Source: Euglena gracilis
Lineage: Eukaryota; Euglenida; Euglenophyceae; Euglenales
Direction of reading: 5' to 3'
Assembly (NCBI GenBank): GCA_039621445.1
Contig: CP154956.1
Span: forward strand, 93,500,406-93,564,405
Length of the DNA: 64,000 nucleotides
A model generated the notes under the pieces. It was not told where the DNA came from and did no database searches. It saw only the letters and a program-made list of their open reading frames with translations. Position 1 is the first letter of the stretch. The number at the start of each line of letters is the position of its first letter. The translations under genes and the position numbers were made by a program. Of this stretch, positions 23,808 to 34,697 are shown piece by piece.

Positions 23808-24312
23808 TGTGAGTCAGGGGTGCTGAGTGCCCAAAACAACATAACCTAACCCAACCCAACCTGATGACTCTGCAGTTAGGATTAGGAAAATCTTATTAGG
23901 AATTATTATCAGCTGACTCCATCTGTCCCTGCACAGGGCTCTGTCTCTGTCACTCATTCTGTCAGTTGTTCAAGAATTATCTGGGATCAATTATCATCAA
24001 TTATCTGGAACCAATCATTATCTTACCCTTGGTTTGGACTTTTGGACTTTGGTACTCTCTTCCTTTGTGGTTTGCTTGTATTGTGCTGTTGGATTTGTGG
24101 GATTTTTAAACTTTTGGCAAATACGAGGTGTGAAACTTTGAGCCAACCCACCTCATTTCACCCAAAACACCCTCAAAACAAAGAAAAATGCAATTTTTAA
24201 AACAGGCCGCGAGGGGAATTGAAATCACCCTGGGCAGGGTAAAAGATCCTACGCAACGGGGTGCCGGCCCCGAGGAACTGGAAACTCCAGGGCGGGCACC
24301 ACGATTACAACA
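23808..24312 (+). repeat. 3' LTR of element 1a
   Basis: 505 bp, two differences from the 5' LTR seen by eye. The ATG at 24188 that opens gag in the 5' LTR here reads out into the satellite, so a transcript from this LTR would run through the following array. Confidence 0.95.
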
Positions 24313-27300
24313 AACGGTTCGGCAGCACAGGGGATTTTGTTATTTTGGGGCCCTGGGACAGTTGAGCAGCAAAAGGGATTCGCTTCCAAAACGGTTTGGC
24401 AGCACAAGGGATTTTGTTATTTTGGGGCCCTGGGACAGTTGAGCAGCAAAAGGGATTCGCTTCCAAAACGGTTCGGCAACAGAAGGGATTTTGTTATTTT
24501 GGGGCCCTGGGACAGTTCAGCAGCAAAAGGGATTCGCTTCCAAAACGGTTCGGCAGCACAAGGGATTTTGTTATTTTGGGGCCCTGGGACAGTTGAGCAG
24601 CAAAAGGGATTCGCTTCCAAAACGGTTTGGCAGCACAAGGGATTTTGTTATTTTGGGGCCCTGGGACAGTTGAGCAGCAAAAGGGATTCGCTTCCAAAAC
24701 GGCTCGGCAACACAAGGGATTCTGTTATTTTGGGGCCCTGGGACAGTTGAGCAGCAAAAGGGATTCGCTTCCAAAACGGTTCGGCAGCACAAGGGATTTT
24801 GTTATTTTGGGGCCCTGGGACAGTTGAGCAGCAAAAGGGATTCGCTTCCAAAACGGTTCGGCAGCACAAGGGATTTTGTGATTTTGGGGCCCTGGGACAG
24901 TTGAGCAGCAAAAGGGATTCGCTTCCAAAATTGGTTCGGCAGCACAAGGGATTTTGTTATTTTGGGGCCCTGGGACAGTTGAGCAGCAAAAGGGATTCGC
25001 TTCCAAAACCGTTCGGCAGCACAAGGGATTTTGTTATTTTGGGGCCCTGGGACAGTTGAGCAGCAAAAGGGATTCGCTTCCAAAACGGCTCGGCAACACA
25101 AGGGATTTTGTTATTTTGGGGCCCTGGGACAGTTGAGCAGCAAAAGGGATTCGCTTCCAAAACGGTTTGGCAGCACAAGGGATTTTGTTATTTTGGGGCC
25201 CTGGGACAGTTGAGCAGCAAAAGGGATTCGCTTCCAAAACGGCTCGGCAACACAAGGGATTCTGTTATTTTGGGGCCCTGGGACAGTTGAGCAGCAAAAG
25301 GGATTCGCTTCCAAAACGGTTCGGCAGCACAAGGGATTTTGTTATTTTGGGGCCCTGGGACAGTTGAGCAGCAAAAGGGATTCGCTTCCAAAACGGTTCG
25401 GCAGCACAAGGGATTTTGTTATTTTGGGGCCCTGGGACAGTTGAGCAGCAAAAGGGATTCGCTTCCAAAACGGTTCGGCAGCACAAGGGATTTTGTTATT
25501 TTGGGGCCCTGGGACAGTTGAGCAGCAAAAGGGATTCGCTTCCAAAACGGTTCGGCAGCACAAGGGATTTTGTTATTTTGGGGCCCTGGGACAGTTGAGC
25601 AGCAAAAGGGATTCGCTTCCAAAACGGTTCGGCAGCACAAGGGATTTTGTTATTTTGGGGCCCTGGGACAGTTGAGCAGCAAAAGGGCTTCGCTTCCAAA
25701 ACGGTTCGGCAGCACAAGGGATTTTGTTATTTTGGGGCCCTGGGACAGTTGAGCAGCAAAAGGGATTCGCTTCCAAAACGGTTCGGCAGCACAAGGGATT
25801 TTGTTATTTTGGGGCCCTGGGACAGTTGAGCAGCAAAAGGGATTCGCTTCCAAAACGGTTCGGCAGCACAAGGGATTTTGTTATTTTGGGGCCCTGGGAC
25901 AGTTGAGCAGCAAAAGGGATTCGCTTCCAAAACGGTTCGGCAGCACAAGGGATTTTGTTATTTTGGGGCCCTGGGACAGTTGAGCAGCAAAAGGGATTCG
26001 CTTCCAAAACGGTTCGGCAGCACAAGGGATTTTGTTATTTTGGGGCCCTGGGACAGTTGAGCAGCAAAAGGGATTCGCTTCCAAAACGGTTTGGCAGCAC
26101 AAGGGATTTTGTTATTTTGGGGCCCTGGGACAGTTGAGCAGCAAAAGGGATTCGCTTCCAAAACGGTTCGGCAACAGAAGGGATTTTGTTATTTTGGGGC
26201 CCTGGGACAGTTGAGCAGCAAAAGGGATTCGCTTCCAAAACGGTTCGGCAGCACAAGGGATTTTGTTATTTTGGGGCCCTGGGACAGTTGAGCAGCAAAA
26301 GGGATTCGCTTCCAAAACGGTTCGGCAGCACAAGGGATTTTGTTATTTTGGGGCCCTGGGACAGTTGAGCAGCAAAAGGGATTCGCTTCCAAAACGGTTC
26401 GGCAGCACAAGGGATTTTGTTATTTTGGGGCCCTGGGACAGTTGAGCAGCAAAAGGGATTCGCTTCCAAAACGGTTTGGCAGCACAAGGGATTTTGTTAT
26501 TTTGGGGCCCTGGGACAGTTGAGCAGCAAAAGGGATTCGCTTCCAAAACGGTTCGGCAGCACAAGGGATTTTGTTATTTTGGGGCCCTGGGACAGTTGAG
26601 CAGCAAAAGGGATTCGCTTCCAAAACGGTTCGGCAGCACAAGGGATTTTGTTATTTTGGGGCCCTGGGACAGTTGAGCAGCAAAAGGGATTCGCTTCCAA
26701 AACGGTTCGGCAGTACAAGGGATTTTGTTATTTTGGGGCCCTGGGACAGTTGAGCAGCAAAAGGGATTCGCTTCCAAAACGGTTCGGCAGCACAAGGGAT
26801 TTTCTTATTTTGGGGCCCTGGGACAGTTGAGCAGCAAAAGGGATTCGCTTCCAAAACGGTTCGTCAGCACAAGGGATTTTGTTATTTTGGGGCCCTGGGA
26901 CAGTTGAGCAGCAAAAGGGCTTCGCTTCCAAAAGGGTTCGGCAGCACAAGGGATTTTGTTATTTTGGGGCCCTGGGACAGTTGAGCAGCAAAAGGGATTC
27001 GCTTCCAAAACGGTTTGGCAGCACAAGGGATTTAGTTATTTTGGGGCCCTGGGACAGTTGAGCAGCAAAAGGGATTCGCTTCCAAAACGGTTCGGCAGCA
27101 CAAGGGATTTTGTTATTTTGGGGCCCTGGGACAGTTGAGCAGCAAAAGGGATTCGCTTCCAAAACGGTTCGGCAGCACAAGGGATTTTGTTATTTTGGGG
27201 CCCTGGGACAGTTGAGCAGCAAAAGGGATTCGCTTCCAAAACGGTTCGGCAGCACAAGGGATTTTGTTATTTTGGGGCCCTGGGACAGTTGAGCAGCAAA

Positions 27301-28900
27301 AGGGATTCGCTTCCAAAACGGTTTGGCAGCACAAGACATCTTGTTATTTTGGGGCCCTGGGACAGTTGAGCAGCAAAAGGGATTCGCTTCCAAAACGGTT
27401 CGGCAGCACAAGGGATTTTGTTATTTTGGGGCCCTGGGACAGTTGAGCAGCAAAAGGGATTCGCTTCCAAAACGGTTTGGCAGCACAAGGGATTTTGTTA
27501 TTTTGGGGCCCTGGGACAGTTGAGCAGCAAAAGGGATTCGCTTCCAAAACGGTTTGGCAGCACAAGGGATTTTGTTATTTTGGGGCCCTGGGACAGTTGA
27601 GCAGCAAAAGGGATTCGCTTCCAAAACGGCTCGGCAACACAAGGGATTCTGTTATTTTGGTGCCCTGGGACAGTTGAGCAGCAAAGGGGATTCGCTTCCA
27701 AAACGGTTTGGCAGCACAAGGGATTTTGTTATTTTGGGGCCCTGGGACAGTTGAGCAGCAAAAGGGATTCGCTTCCAAAACGGCTCGGCAACACAAGGGA
27801 TTCTGTTATTTTGGGGCCCTGGGACAGTTGAGCAGCAAAAGGGATTCGCTTCCAAAACGGTTCGGCAGCACAAGGGATTTTGTTATTTTGGGGCCCTGGG
27901 ACAGTTGAGCAGCAAAAGGGATTCGCTTCCAAAACGGTTCGGCAGCACAAGGGATTTTGTTATTTTGGGGCCCTGGGACAGTTGAGCAGCAAAAGGGATT
28001 CGCTTCCAAAACGGTTCGGCAGCACAAGGGATTTTCTTATTTTGGGGCCCTGGGACAGTTGAGCAGCAAAAGGGATTCGCTTCCAAAACGGTTTGGCAGC
28101 ACAAGGGATTTTGTTATTTTGGGGCCCTGGGACAGTTGAGCAGCAAAAGGGATTCGCTTCCAAAACGGTTCGGCAGCACAAGGGATTTTGTTATTTTGGG
28201 GCCCTGGGACAGTTGAGCAGCAAAAGGGATTCGCTTCCAAAACGGTTCGGCAGCACAAGGGATTTTGTTATTTTGGGGCCCTGGGACAGTTGAGCAGCAA
28301 AAGGGATTCGCTTCCAAAACGGTTTGGCAGCACAAGGGATTTTGTTATTTTGGGGCCCTGGGACAGTTGAGCAGCAAAAGGGATTCGCTTCCAAAACGGT
28401 TCGGCAACAGAAGGGATTTTGTTATTTTGGGGCCCTGGGACAGTTCAGCAGCAAAAGGGATTCGCTTCCAAAACGGTTCGGCAGCACATGGGATTTTGTT
28501 ATTTTGGGGCCCTGGGACAGTTGAGCAGCAAAAGGGATTCGCTTCCAAAACGGTTCGGCAGCACAAGGGATTTTGTTATTTTGGGGCCCTGGGACAGTTG
28601 AGCAGCAAAAGGGATTCGCTTCCAAAACGGTTCGGCAGCACAAGGGATTTTGTTATTTTGGGGCCCTGGGACAGTTGAGCAGCAAAAGGGATTCGCTTCC
28701 AAAACGGTTCGGCAGCACAAGGGATTTTGTTATTTTGGGGCCCTGGGACAGTTGAGCAGCAAAAGGGATTCGCTTCCAAAACGGTTCGGCAGCACAAGGG
28801 ATTTTGTTATTTTGGGGCCCTGGGACAGTTGAGCAGCAAAAGGGATTCGCTTCCAAAAATGGTTCGGCAGCACAAGGGATTTTGTTATTTTGGGGCCCTG
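24313..28900. repeat. 77-bp satellite array, block between the two family 1 elements (about 60 monomers)
   Basis: Same monomer as block 1. Ordered variant groups recur: GGTTTGGCAGC, then GGCAACAGAAGG, then CAGTTCAGCAGC at 24391-24520 and 28323-28447, as at 5820-5945. GGCTCGGCAACAC units alternate with GGTTTGG units around 24627-25260 and 27550-27790. It is interrupted at GGGGCCCTG by element 1b. Confidence 0.97.
28897..28900. other. Target-site duplication CCTG of element 1b
   Basis: CCTG before the 5' LTR and again at 41366-41369 after the 3' LTR. The flanks join to a normal satellite monomer. Confidence 0.9.
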
Positions 28901-29405
28901 TGTGAGTCAGGGGTGCTGAGTGCCCAAAACAACATAACCTAACCCAACCCAACCTGATGACTCTGCAGTTAGGATTAGGAAAATCGTATTAGGAATTATT
29001 ATCAGCTGACTCCATCTGTCCCTGCACAGGGCTCTGTCTCTGTCACTCATTCTGTCAGTTGTTCAAGAATTATCTGGGATCAATTATCATCAATTATCTG
29101 GAACCAATCATTATCTTACCCTTGGTTTGGACTTTTGGACTTTGGTACTCTCTTCCTTTGTGGTTTGCTTGTATTGTGCTGTTGGATTTGTGGGATTTTT
29201 AAACTTTTGGCAAATACGAGGTGTGAAACTTTGAGCCAACCCACCTCATTTCACCCAAAACACCCTCAAAACAAAGAAAAATGCAATTTTTAAAACAGGC
29301 CGCGAGGGGAATTGAAATCACCCTGGGCAGGGTAAAAGATCCTACGCAACGGGGTGCCGGCCCCGAGGAACTGGAAACTCCAGGGCGGGCACCACGATTA
29401 CAACA
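28901..29405 (+). repeat. 5' LTR of element 1b
   Basis: 505 bp, TG...CA. It contains the in-LTR ATG at 29281. It is nearly identical to the other three family 1 LTRs. Confidence 0.95.
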
Positions 29406-30537
29406 TGGTAGCAGAGGTAGACTGCCCATTTTTGATTCCCCTCCGACATGCGGCTACGAACAAGAAACTGAAAAACGACAAGAAACTGCAAAAACTGACG
29501 CTGACATGCCTGCTGCCTCAACTGCCATCGCTAGGATGGTGGAGCCGGCGGATGGCTGCCCAGCCCCGAACCAAACACTGGATGTGCCAACTGCCTTAAC
29601 CGCCATCGTTAGGGTGGTGGAGCAGGCGGATGGCTTCCCAGCCCTGAACCAAACACTGGAAATGCCAGCTGTCTTAACCGCCATCGTTAGGGTGGTGGAG
29701 CCGGCAGATGGTTTTGCCGCCATGTACCAATCACTGGACAGCAACAGGTGGACTGAAACTGAACAAAACGGCACAGACATTACAGTGCCACAGACATGCA
29801 ATGACAGCCCACGTGTCATTGCCATGGTGCACATGGACCAGGACGACACCGAACAGACCGGTCCAGCACCAGATTACACAGAACTGGACGAAAACAACGA
29901 ACCGTACTTCGACGAACAGGTGTTTGCACCACAAAACTGGTACCAACAGCCAGAAACGGACACTCAGAACGACCAAAGCTGGCAAACCGCAACAGCACAG
30001 CAACCAGGAACCCAGAGTTTTGCACTGGTGGCGGTACGACAGAGCCCGGAACAACCAGACCGCCTCCAGGGTGAAACTGAAACTTCGTACCAGGAACCAT
30101 CGTACAGCTCGTACGAGATTCCACAGCCGGAACCACAGAACCAGAACACTGACTGGGACTGGTGGTCAAACTTTGCGTACGAAACTGGACAGCTGACCCA
30201 GGAATTTCAAAATTTCAATTTCAGACACAAAACTGAACAGACGAATCAGCAAACGGCAGAAACACTGCAGCAGCTACAGCAAACAACGACGGAATGGGTC
30301 AGCGAACTGCACGCAACAGTCAACAGACAGGGTGAAGCACTCATGACAGAAATAAACGGCAGACACGAAGAACTGACGACAGTCCTGGCAACAACCCAAG
30401 CAAACATGGAACTGGTGACAGTGAACCAGAACAGGCTGTACCAGGAACATTTCAACGGAATGTCACAGCAGATCACAGAAATCAGGGAAATGTCTGGCTC
30501 ACTGGGTGAAAAACTCAGGGAATTTCACAGTTTTCTG
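29281..30537 (+). pseudogene. gag: Gag N-terminal part, element 1b (cut by an inversion)
   Basis: Open from the in-LTR ATG through the PBS, the acidic N-terminal region and into the coiled coil. It includes the NFNFRHKTEQTNQQTAE segment that is damaged in 1a, showing that the N-terminal and coiled-coil parts are one protein. At 30538 the sequence switches to inverted gag; the frame then adds 17 unrelated codons and stops at 30586-30588. What remains is about 419 residues of authentic Gag. Confidence 0.85.
29406..29417 (+). other. Primer-binding site of element 1b
   Basis: TGGTAGCAGAGG, initiator tRNA-Met type, directly after the LTR and inside the gag frame. Confidence 0.85.
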
Positions 30538-32446
30538 TTGCAGGTACATTGGAAATTTCACGGCAAAATCTGCGAAATTCCCCTGTAGTGTTGGTCTAAC
30601 CAGGTCTTTGGTCATCGCCGCGCCCACTGGACCCAGAAGCAGCCCGAAGGATGCTGCCGGGGCCGTTGCCACGGGTGCCACCACTGTTTCCTCTCCTATG
30701 TGGTGGATGGCAGTTTGGGTAGACCCCAGCTGGGGTCCCACCCAAGTTGTTGTGGCTGTGTTCTGAGTTTCGGTTTCGTCTGCCCACATGAACAAGCCAC
30801 GAGTCCGGGACTGTGGGTTTTGTTGCGTCGTCACTGGCTGTTGAGTCGGCTGAGGTTGCGTTGACTGTGGTACTGGGCTTGTCGGGTTTGTCACAAGTGC
30901 TGGGCTGGTCGGGACTGCACTCGGCCGTTGTTCTGTCTGTCGAGTCAGTTGGGCGATTAATGGTGTCAAGACAGTTTTTAGTTCTTGCTGGATGAGCTGC
31001 CCCACCAGGGAAGCCGGGTTAACGGTCCCCAGTGCTGCAGCTCCTCCTTCCATTTTTGGGTGTGGTGTTTCGTCCCCCCACTGCTGGCTGCTCTGGCTGA
31101 ACATACGTGTCAGGGGTTGTGGGGTCCCCGTCCCCGTTTGACAGGCCTGGGGTTCTGGGGTCCCCGTCCCTTGGTTTCCTGCGGGCTGGCCCCTCAGGGC
31201 TGGCCGTGGCTGGGCCAGGGGTTGTGGGGTCCCCATCCCCGTTGGCCAGGCCTGGGGTTCTAGGGTCCCCGTCCCGTGTTGTCTTGTGGGCTGGCCCCTC
31301 GGGGCTGGTGGGGGCTGGTTCTGGGGTTGTGGGGTCCCCGATCCCCGTTGGCCCGCGGCCCTGTCCACCCCCTGGGGGGGGTTTTTCTGTTCGTTGGGCC
31401 GTTGTGGCTGCCCCTGGCTGTCCAGCCTGGGTCCTCGTGGGAAACCCGCCGGCCAGGGGGCTGGCCCCTGACTCTGGCCCGAAGGCCCCTGTGCAGGCTG
31501 GGCGAGAGGAAATGCTTAAATTTTCGAAAAGTTTGGGTATTTCAGCCAGGCTAGGGCTGGGGGTTGTGATTTGCTGGGTGTTTTGCCTTTCCAGTTTTTC
31601 AGTCAGGTTTTCAGTCGTTTTTGTCACAGTACTGATTTTTCTGTCCAGGGTCACCAGCTGTTCTGTCCACCGTTTCTGCTGTGTTTTTCGTTCCGTGGTC
31701 AGAGAATGTAAATACTGCCAGATGCCGTTGTCATGTGTTTCTCGTTCTGCAGTTTTGTTGTCAGACCAGCCAGTTTTGCTTCCAGTTGACCGACCCTGGT
31801 TGTCATTGAGCCAATGGCAGATGTCATTTCCAGCCATTTGGCATGTTCAGATGTGGCATGTGTTCCCGTTTTAATGGCCCCTTTTTGCAGTTCACCCAGC
31901 AGGTTTTGAGTCGTTTGGGCTGTTTCGTCCACCCTGTGACCCAGGTTGCCGACCTCCAGGTTCAGGCGTTCAGTGCGTTGTTTGTGTTTTTCTTCGTTGG
32001 AGGTCAGAGTTTCCACCTGTCGTTTCAGTCTGCCGATTTCCTCGTTCAGCTGTGTAATCTGCTGCTGCTGATCTGGGATTTTCTGCAGTTCGACCAGTTT
32101 TTTGTGCAGGTAGTCACAGTTTTGAATGGTTGTTGTCGTTTTTGTTTCCTGCTGCTGAACCCGTCCTGCCAGATTTCCGATTTCACTGCCCATGTCCTTC
32201 TGAATTCTTTCCACCACACTGCTGATTTCGCCTCTGAGGTTTTCAACTTTTCTGGACACTGTTACCACAGTTTCGTCCACTTTGCTGTTCACCGTTTGGA
32301 CTCCGCCTGTGATTCCTGCGACCCGTTCTTCTGCCACAGCCAATCTCTGTTGCAGTTCTGCAGTTGTTTTTTTCGTTTTCTCGCTGTCGGTGTAGTAAAC
32401 CAACCAGATGTTCACCCTGGTTCTGTGCGTTTCCACCTGCCATCTG
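30538..32446 (-). other. gag: Inverted 1.9-kb gag segment in element 1b
   Basis: The reverse complement of the segment matching 13516-15423 of copy 1a. Gag coding therefore lies on the minus strand here: coiled-coil codons at about 31699-32436, the P/T/Q-rich linker at about 30800-31500, and the upstream edge of the capsid region at 30540-30600. The ends are simple: TTTTCTG then TTGCAGGTAC on the left, GCCATCTG then CGTGTGTC on the right, with no duplication and no inserted bases. It could be a real rearrangement or an assembly error. Confidence 0.92.
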
Positions 32447-33746
32447 CGTGTGTCAGCCGGTCAGGGGTCCCTGACCGATGACCTGAAACTGTCACTGCTG
32501 GAGGGCAGCCTGGACAGTGCCAGCAAACTGGAACTACAACGCAGACAGGAACGCGGTGAGAAAAAAAAAATACCCAGAATTTTGGAACTGGATGTGTCAG
32601 AAATACGGTGGAGACACACAATCAGCCATCAAAGACGAACTGAAAACCCTGAGACCAAAAACGGAAGGAAAACTGACACTGGAAGCGTGGAGGGAGTTTG
32701 AGGCCCATTTCAAACTCCTCTACAGCAGGCTGGAAAATCCATCAGAGGAAGACGCTTACAACCTGGTGGCTGAAAAAATGCCTGAAACGCAACGCAGAAG
32801 CTGCATCAGGGAACAGGACCGCAGAAATCAGGACAGACCGACACTGAAACTGAAAGGGGTCACGAACATTACAAACGTCCCAGATGCAACGACGGAAGAC
32901 GTTCGTGACCTGGTGGCAGCAACTGTGGGTACAGGTGAGAATTTTCAGGTGGCACGAGACGGACAAAACTTCAGGATCCAACTGCACAGCAGCAGAGCTG
33001 CTGAACTTCTCCTGATGAAAAACGGTTCAACGTTGCTGACTGGACATAAACCACACTTCACACAGGTGCAAGCAAGACTGACTCTGGACGAACTGTTCCA
33101 ACGGGTGGAAACAGAACTCAGGTGCCAACAACAGTCAGACTCCCTGGGTAGAGGGTACAACGGCTGGCAGAACCAACCTCGTGAAAACAGATCACGGTCG
33201 ATGGACCGCAGGGGTTACGTCAGGGAAGTCAAGGAGGAGGAGAAAACAAAATCCAGAAGTCGGACACCACCTTCCAGATCCCGACCCAACTCCCCTGGAC
33301 CTCGAACCCCAACACCTGAAAAACCCAGACCCCCTTCTCCACGCCAGCAGGTGCCCATGGCAGTTTCAGAACAGCCTGGCCAGGGACGGTACACCAACTG
33401 GTCAGACTGGGGACAGAACGACTGGGGCAAAGGCAAAGGAAAGGGGAAAGGTCAAAACTGGGGTTCAACCCAAAACTGGAACCAGAACCAGAACTGGAAT
33501 CAGAATTACGGCAAAGGCTATGATTCTGGAAAGGGATACAACTCTGGGAAAGGATACGATTCTGGGAAGGGGAGCGGGAAAGGAAAAGGCAAAGGGCAGC
33601 CACAGCCACAGCCAGCAACGAAAACTGAACCACGGACACAGCAAACCAATTCACAGGAGCCAGCCAACCAGCCACAGGGACAGCCAAAGGCAGAAGCAAC
33701 TTCCAGCAACCGCTGGCAGCCAGTTCAAAACGCAGAACGGAAGTGA
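32447..33746 (+). pseudogene. gag: Gag C-terminal part: capsid-like region and GK-rich tail, element 1b
   Basis: Open from about 32517 for 409 codons to TGA 33744-33746, without the frameshift that splits this part in 1a. It holds the capsid-like block (FWNWMCQKYGG; WREFEAHFKLLYSRLE), an R/S/P-rich basic stretch, WNQN repeats and GKGYDSGK-type repeats. A run of ten A at 32561-32570 differs from GAAAATAAAA in 1a and alters the frame at the very start of the block. There is no CCHC zinc knuckle, and nucleic-acid binding is attributed to the basic GK/RS tail by composition only. Confidence 0.82.
33744..33746 (+). promoter_or_regulatory. Putative readthrough UGA at the gag/pol boundary (1b)
   Basis: Gag and Pol are in the same frame, separated only by this UGA (AAG-TGA-AGG, then GGCTGCGGCC, a G/C-rich context). 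The next in-frame ATG in Pol is about 90 codons downstream. Readthrough is inferred from architecture and conservation in both copies. Confidence 0.65.
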
Positions 33747-34697
33747 AGGGGCTGCGGCCTGAGGGTAGGGGACGAGAGGGGCGACTCTCTGCAGACACAA
33801 CCGAAACAACAAAACAAAACAAGGGAACCAGGTCCAGAGCCGCAGCGGTCATACACACTGGGTAAGGGAGGTAAGAAAAAACCCCAAAAGAAAAACATCC
33901 TGACAAAAAAACGACTCCACAGCCCAGAACCGAAAAGGGAACAGGTCAGCTGCAGGTTCGGCAGAGCAGCTTCACGGTGGGTGTCTGAAAACTACCACGT
34001 GAAGGAAGAAAAAATGACAGAAATTCTCTCACACTTCGGGGTCCAGCCCCAGCTGGATGCCTTTGCAACGGAAAAAAACAAAAGATTCCCGCAATGGTGG
34101 GGATCGGGCAGCCCAGACGGAGCTGACGCCTTTGAAAAAAACTGGCACGGAAAACTGCTGTGGATGAACCCCCCATTCAGCAAAATTTCACAGGTGGTGA
34201 AGAAAATTCAAACAGACGAGGCCCACGCACTTCTCATGGTACCAAGATGGGTCCACAGACGATGGTACAGGGAAATCAAAAAACTGGCAGTGATGTCAAT
34301 GTTCATCCCAGCGGGAACAAAACTGTTCGGACAGGGTGACAAGAACTGCAGGAATACACCGTGGCCTGTGGAAGTGTTTTTGGTATGCGGACACAAAACA
34401 CGGTGCAAGTACCTACCAGGTTTCTACAAACATTTCACCCCCCTACACCCGACATCCAAGGTGAGGTTCGGCACAGCCCACGAGTACCCGCCAGTGGAGG
34501 ACGAGGTGGAGGGTGGTGAACAAAAAACCGACTTGGGGATGGAAAAACCACAGAAACACATCAGAAAACTGCAGGAGGCAGCCACAGCGACACCAGAATG
34601 GGCCACAGCAGAAAAACCAAAACCAAAAATGCTGGACCTGTTCTGTGGAAAAAATTGGTCAGCAAGGTGTATGAAAAAATGGGTTTCGAGGTGGTGA
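33747..34697 (+). pseudogene. pol: Pol N-terminus with Dam/DIRS-type methyltransferase-like domain, element 1b
   Basis: The frame continues from the UGA through a K-rich linker, then the adenine-methyltransferase-like domain at about 33981-34440: LDAFATEKN, DAFEKNW, LLWMNPPFSK, LLMVPRW and a Cys/His-containing C-end (VCGHKTRCKY). It then runs in frame to MLDLFCG, the start of the cytosine methyltransferase, showing that the two methyltransferase domains belong to one polyprotein. One base is missing just after this (GGAAAAAATTGG for GGAACAAAATCGG in 1a), so the frame fails at 34697. The family assignment rests on motif pattern, mainly NPPF and the resemblance to the DIRS MT domain. Confidence 0.72.

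Larger units (their letters stand above)
11890..24312 (+). mobile_element. Family 1 Ty3/gypsy-type LTR retrotransposon, copy 1a (12.4 kb)
   Basis: Two 505-bp LTRs that begin TGTGAG and end CAACA flank an internal region with an initiator-Met PBS, gag, pol with chromodomain, and a polypurine tract. The 4-bp target duplication AACG (11886-11889 and 24313-24316) lies inside a satellite monomer, so the element inserted into existing satellite. I count two differences between its LTRs by eye, implying a recent insertion. Yet gag has two frame breaks and pol about seven, including a 41-bp deletion near 21418. It was probably copied from an already defective template, or some indels are sequencing errors in A-runs. 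Confidence 0.96.
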
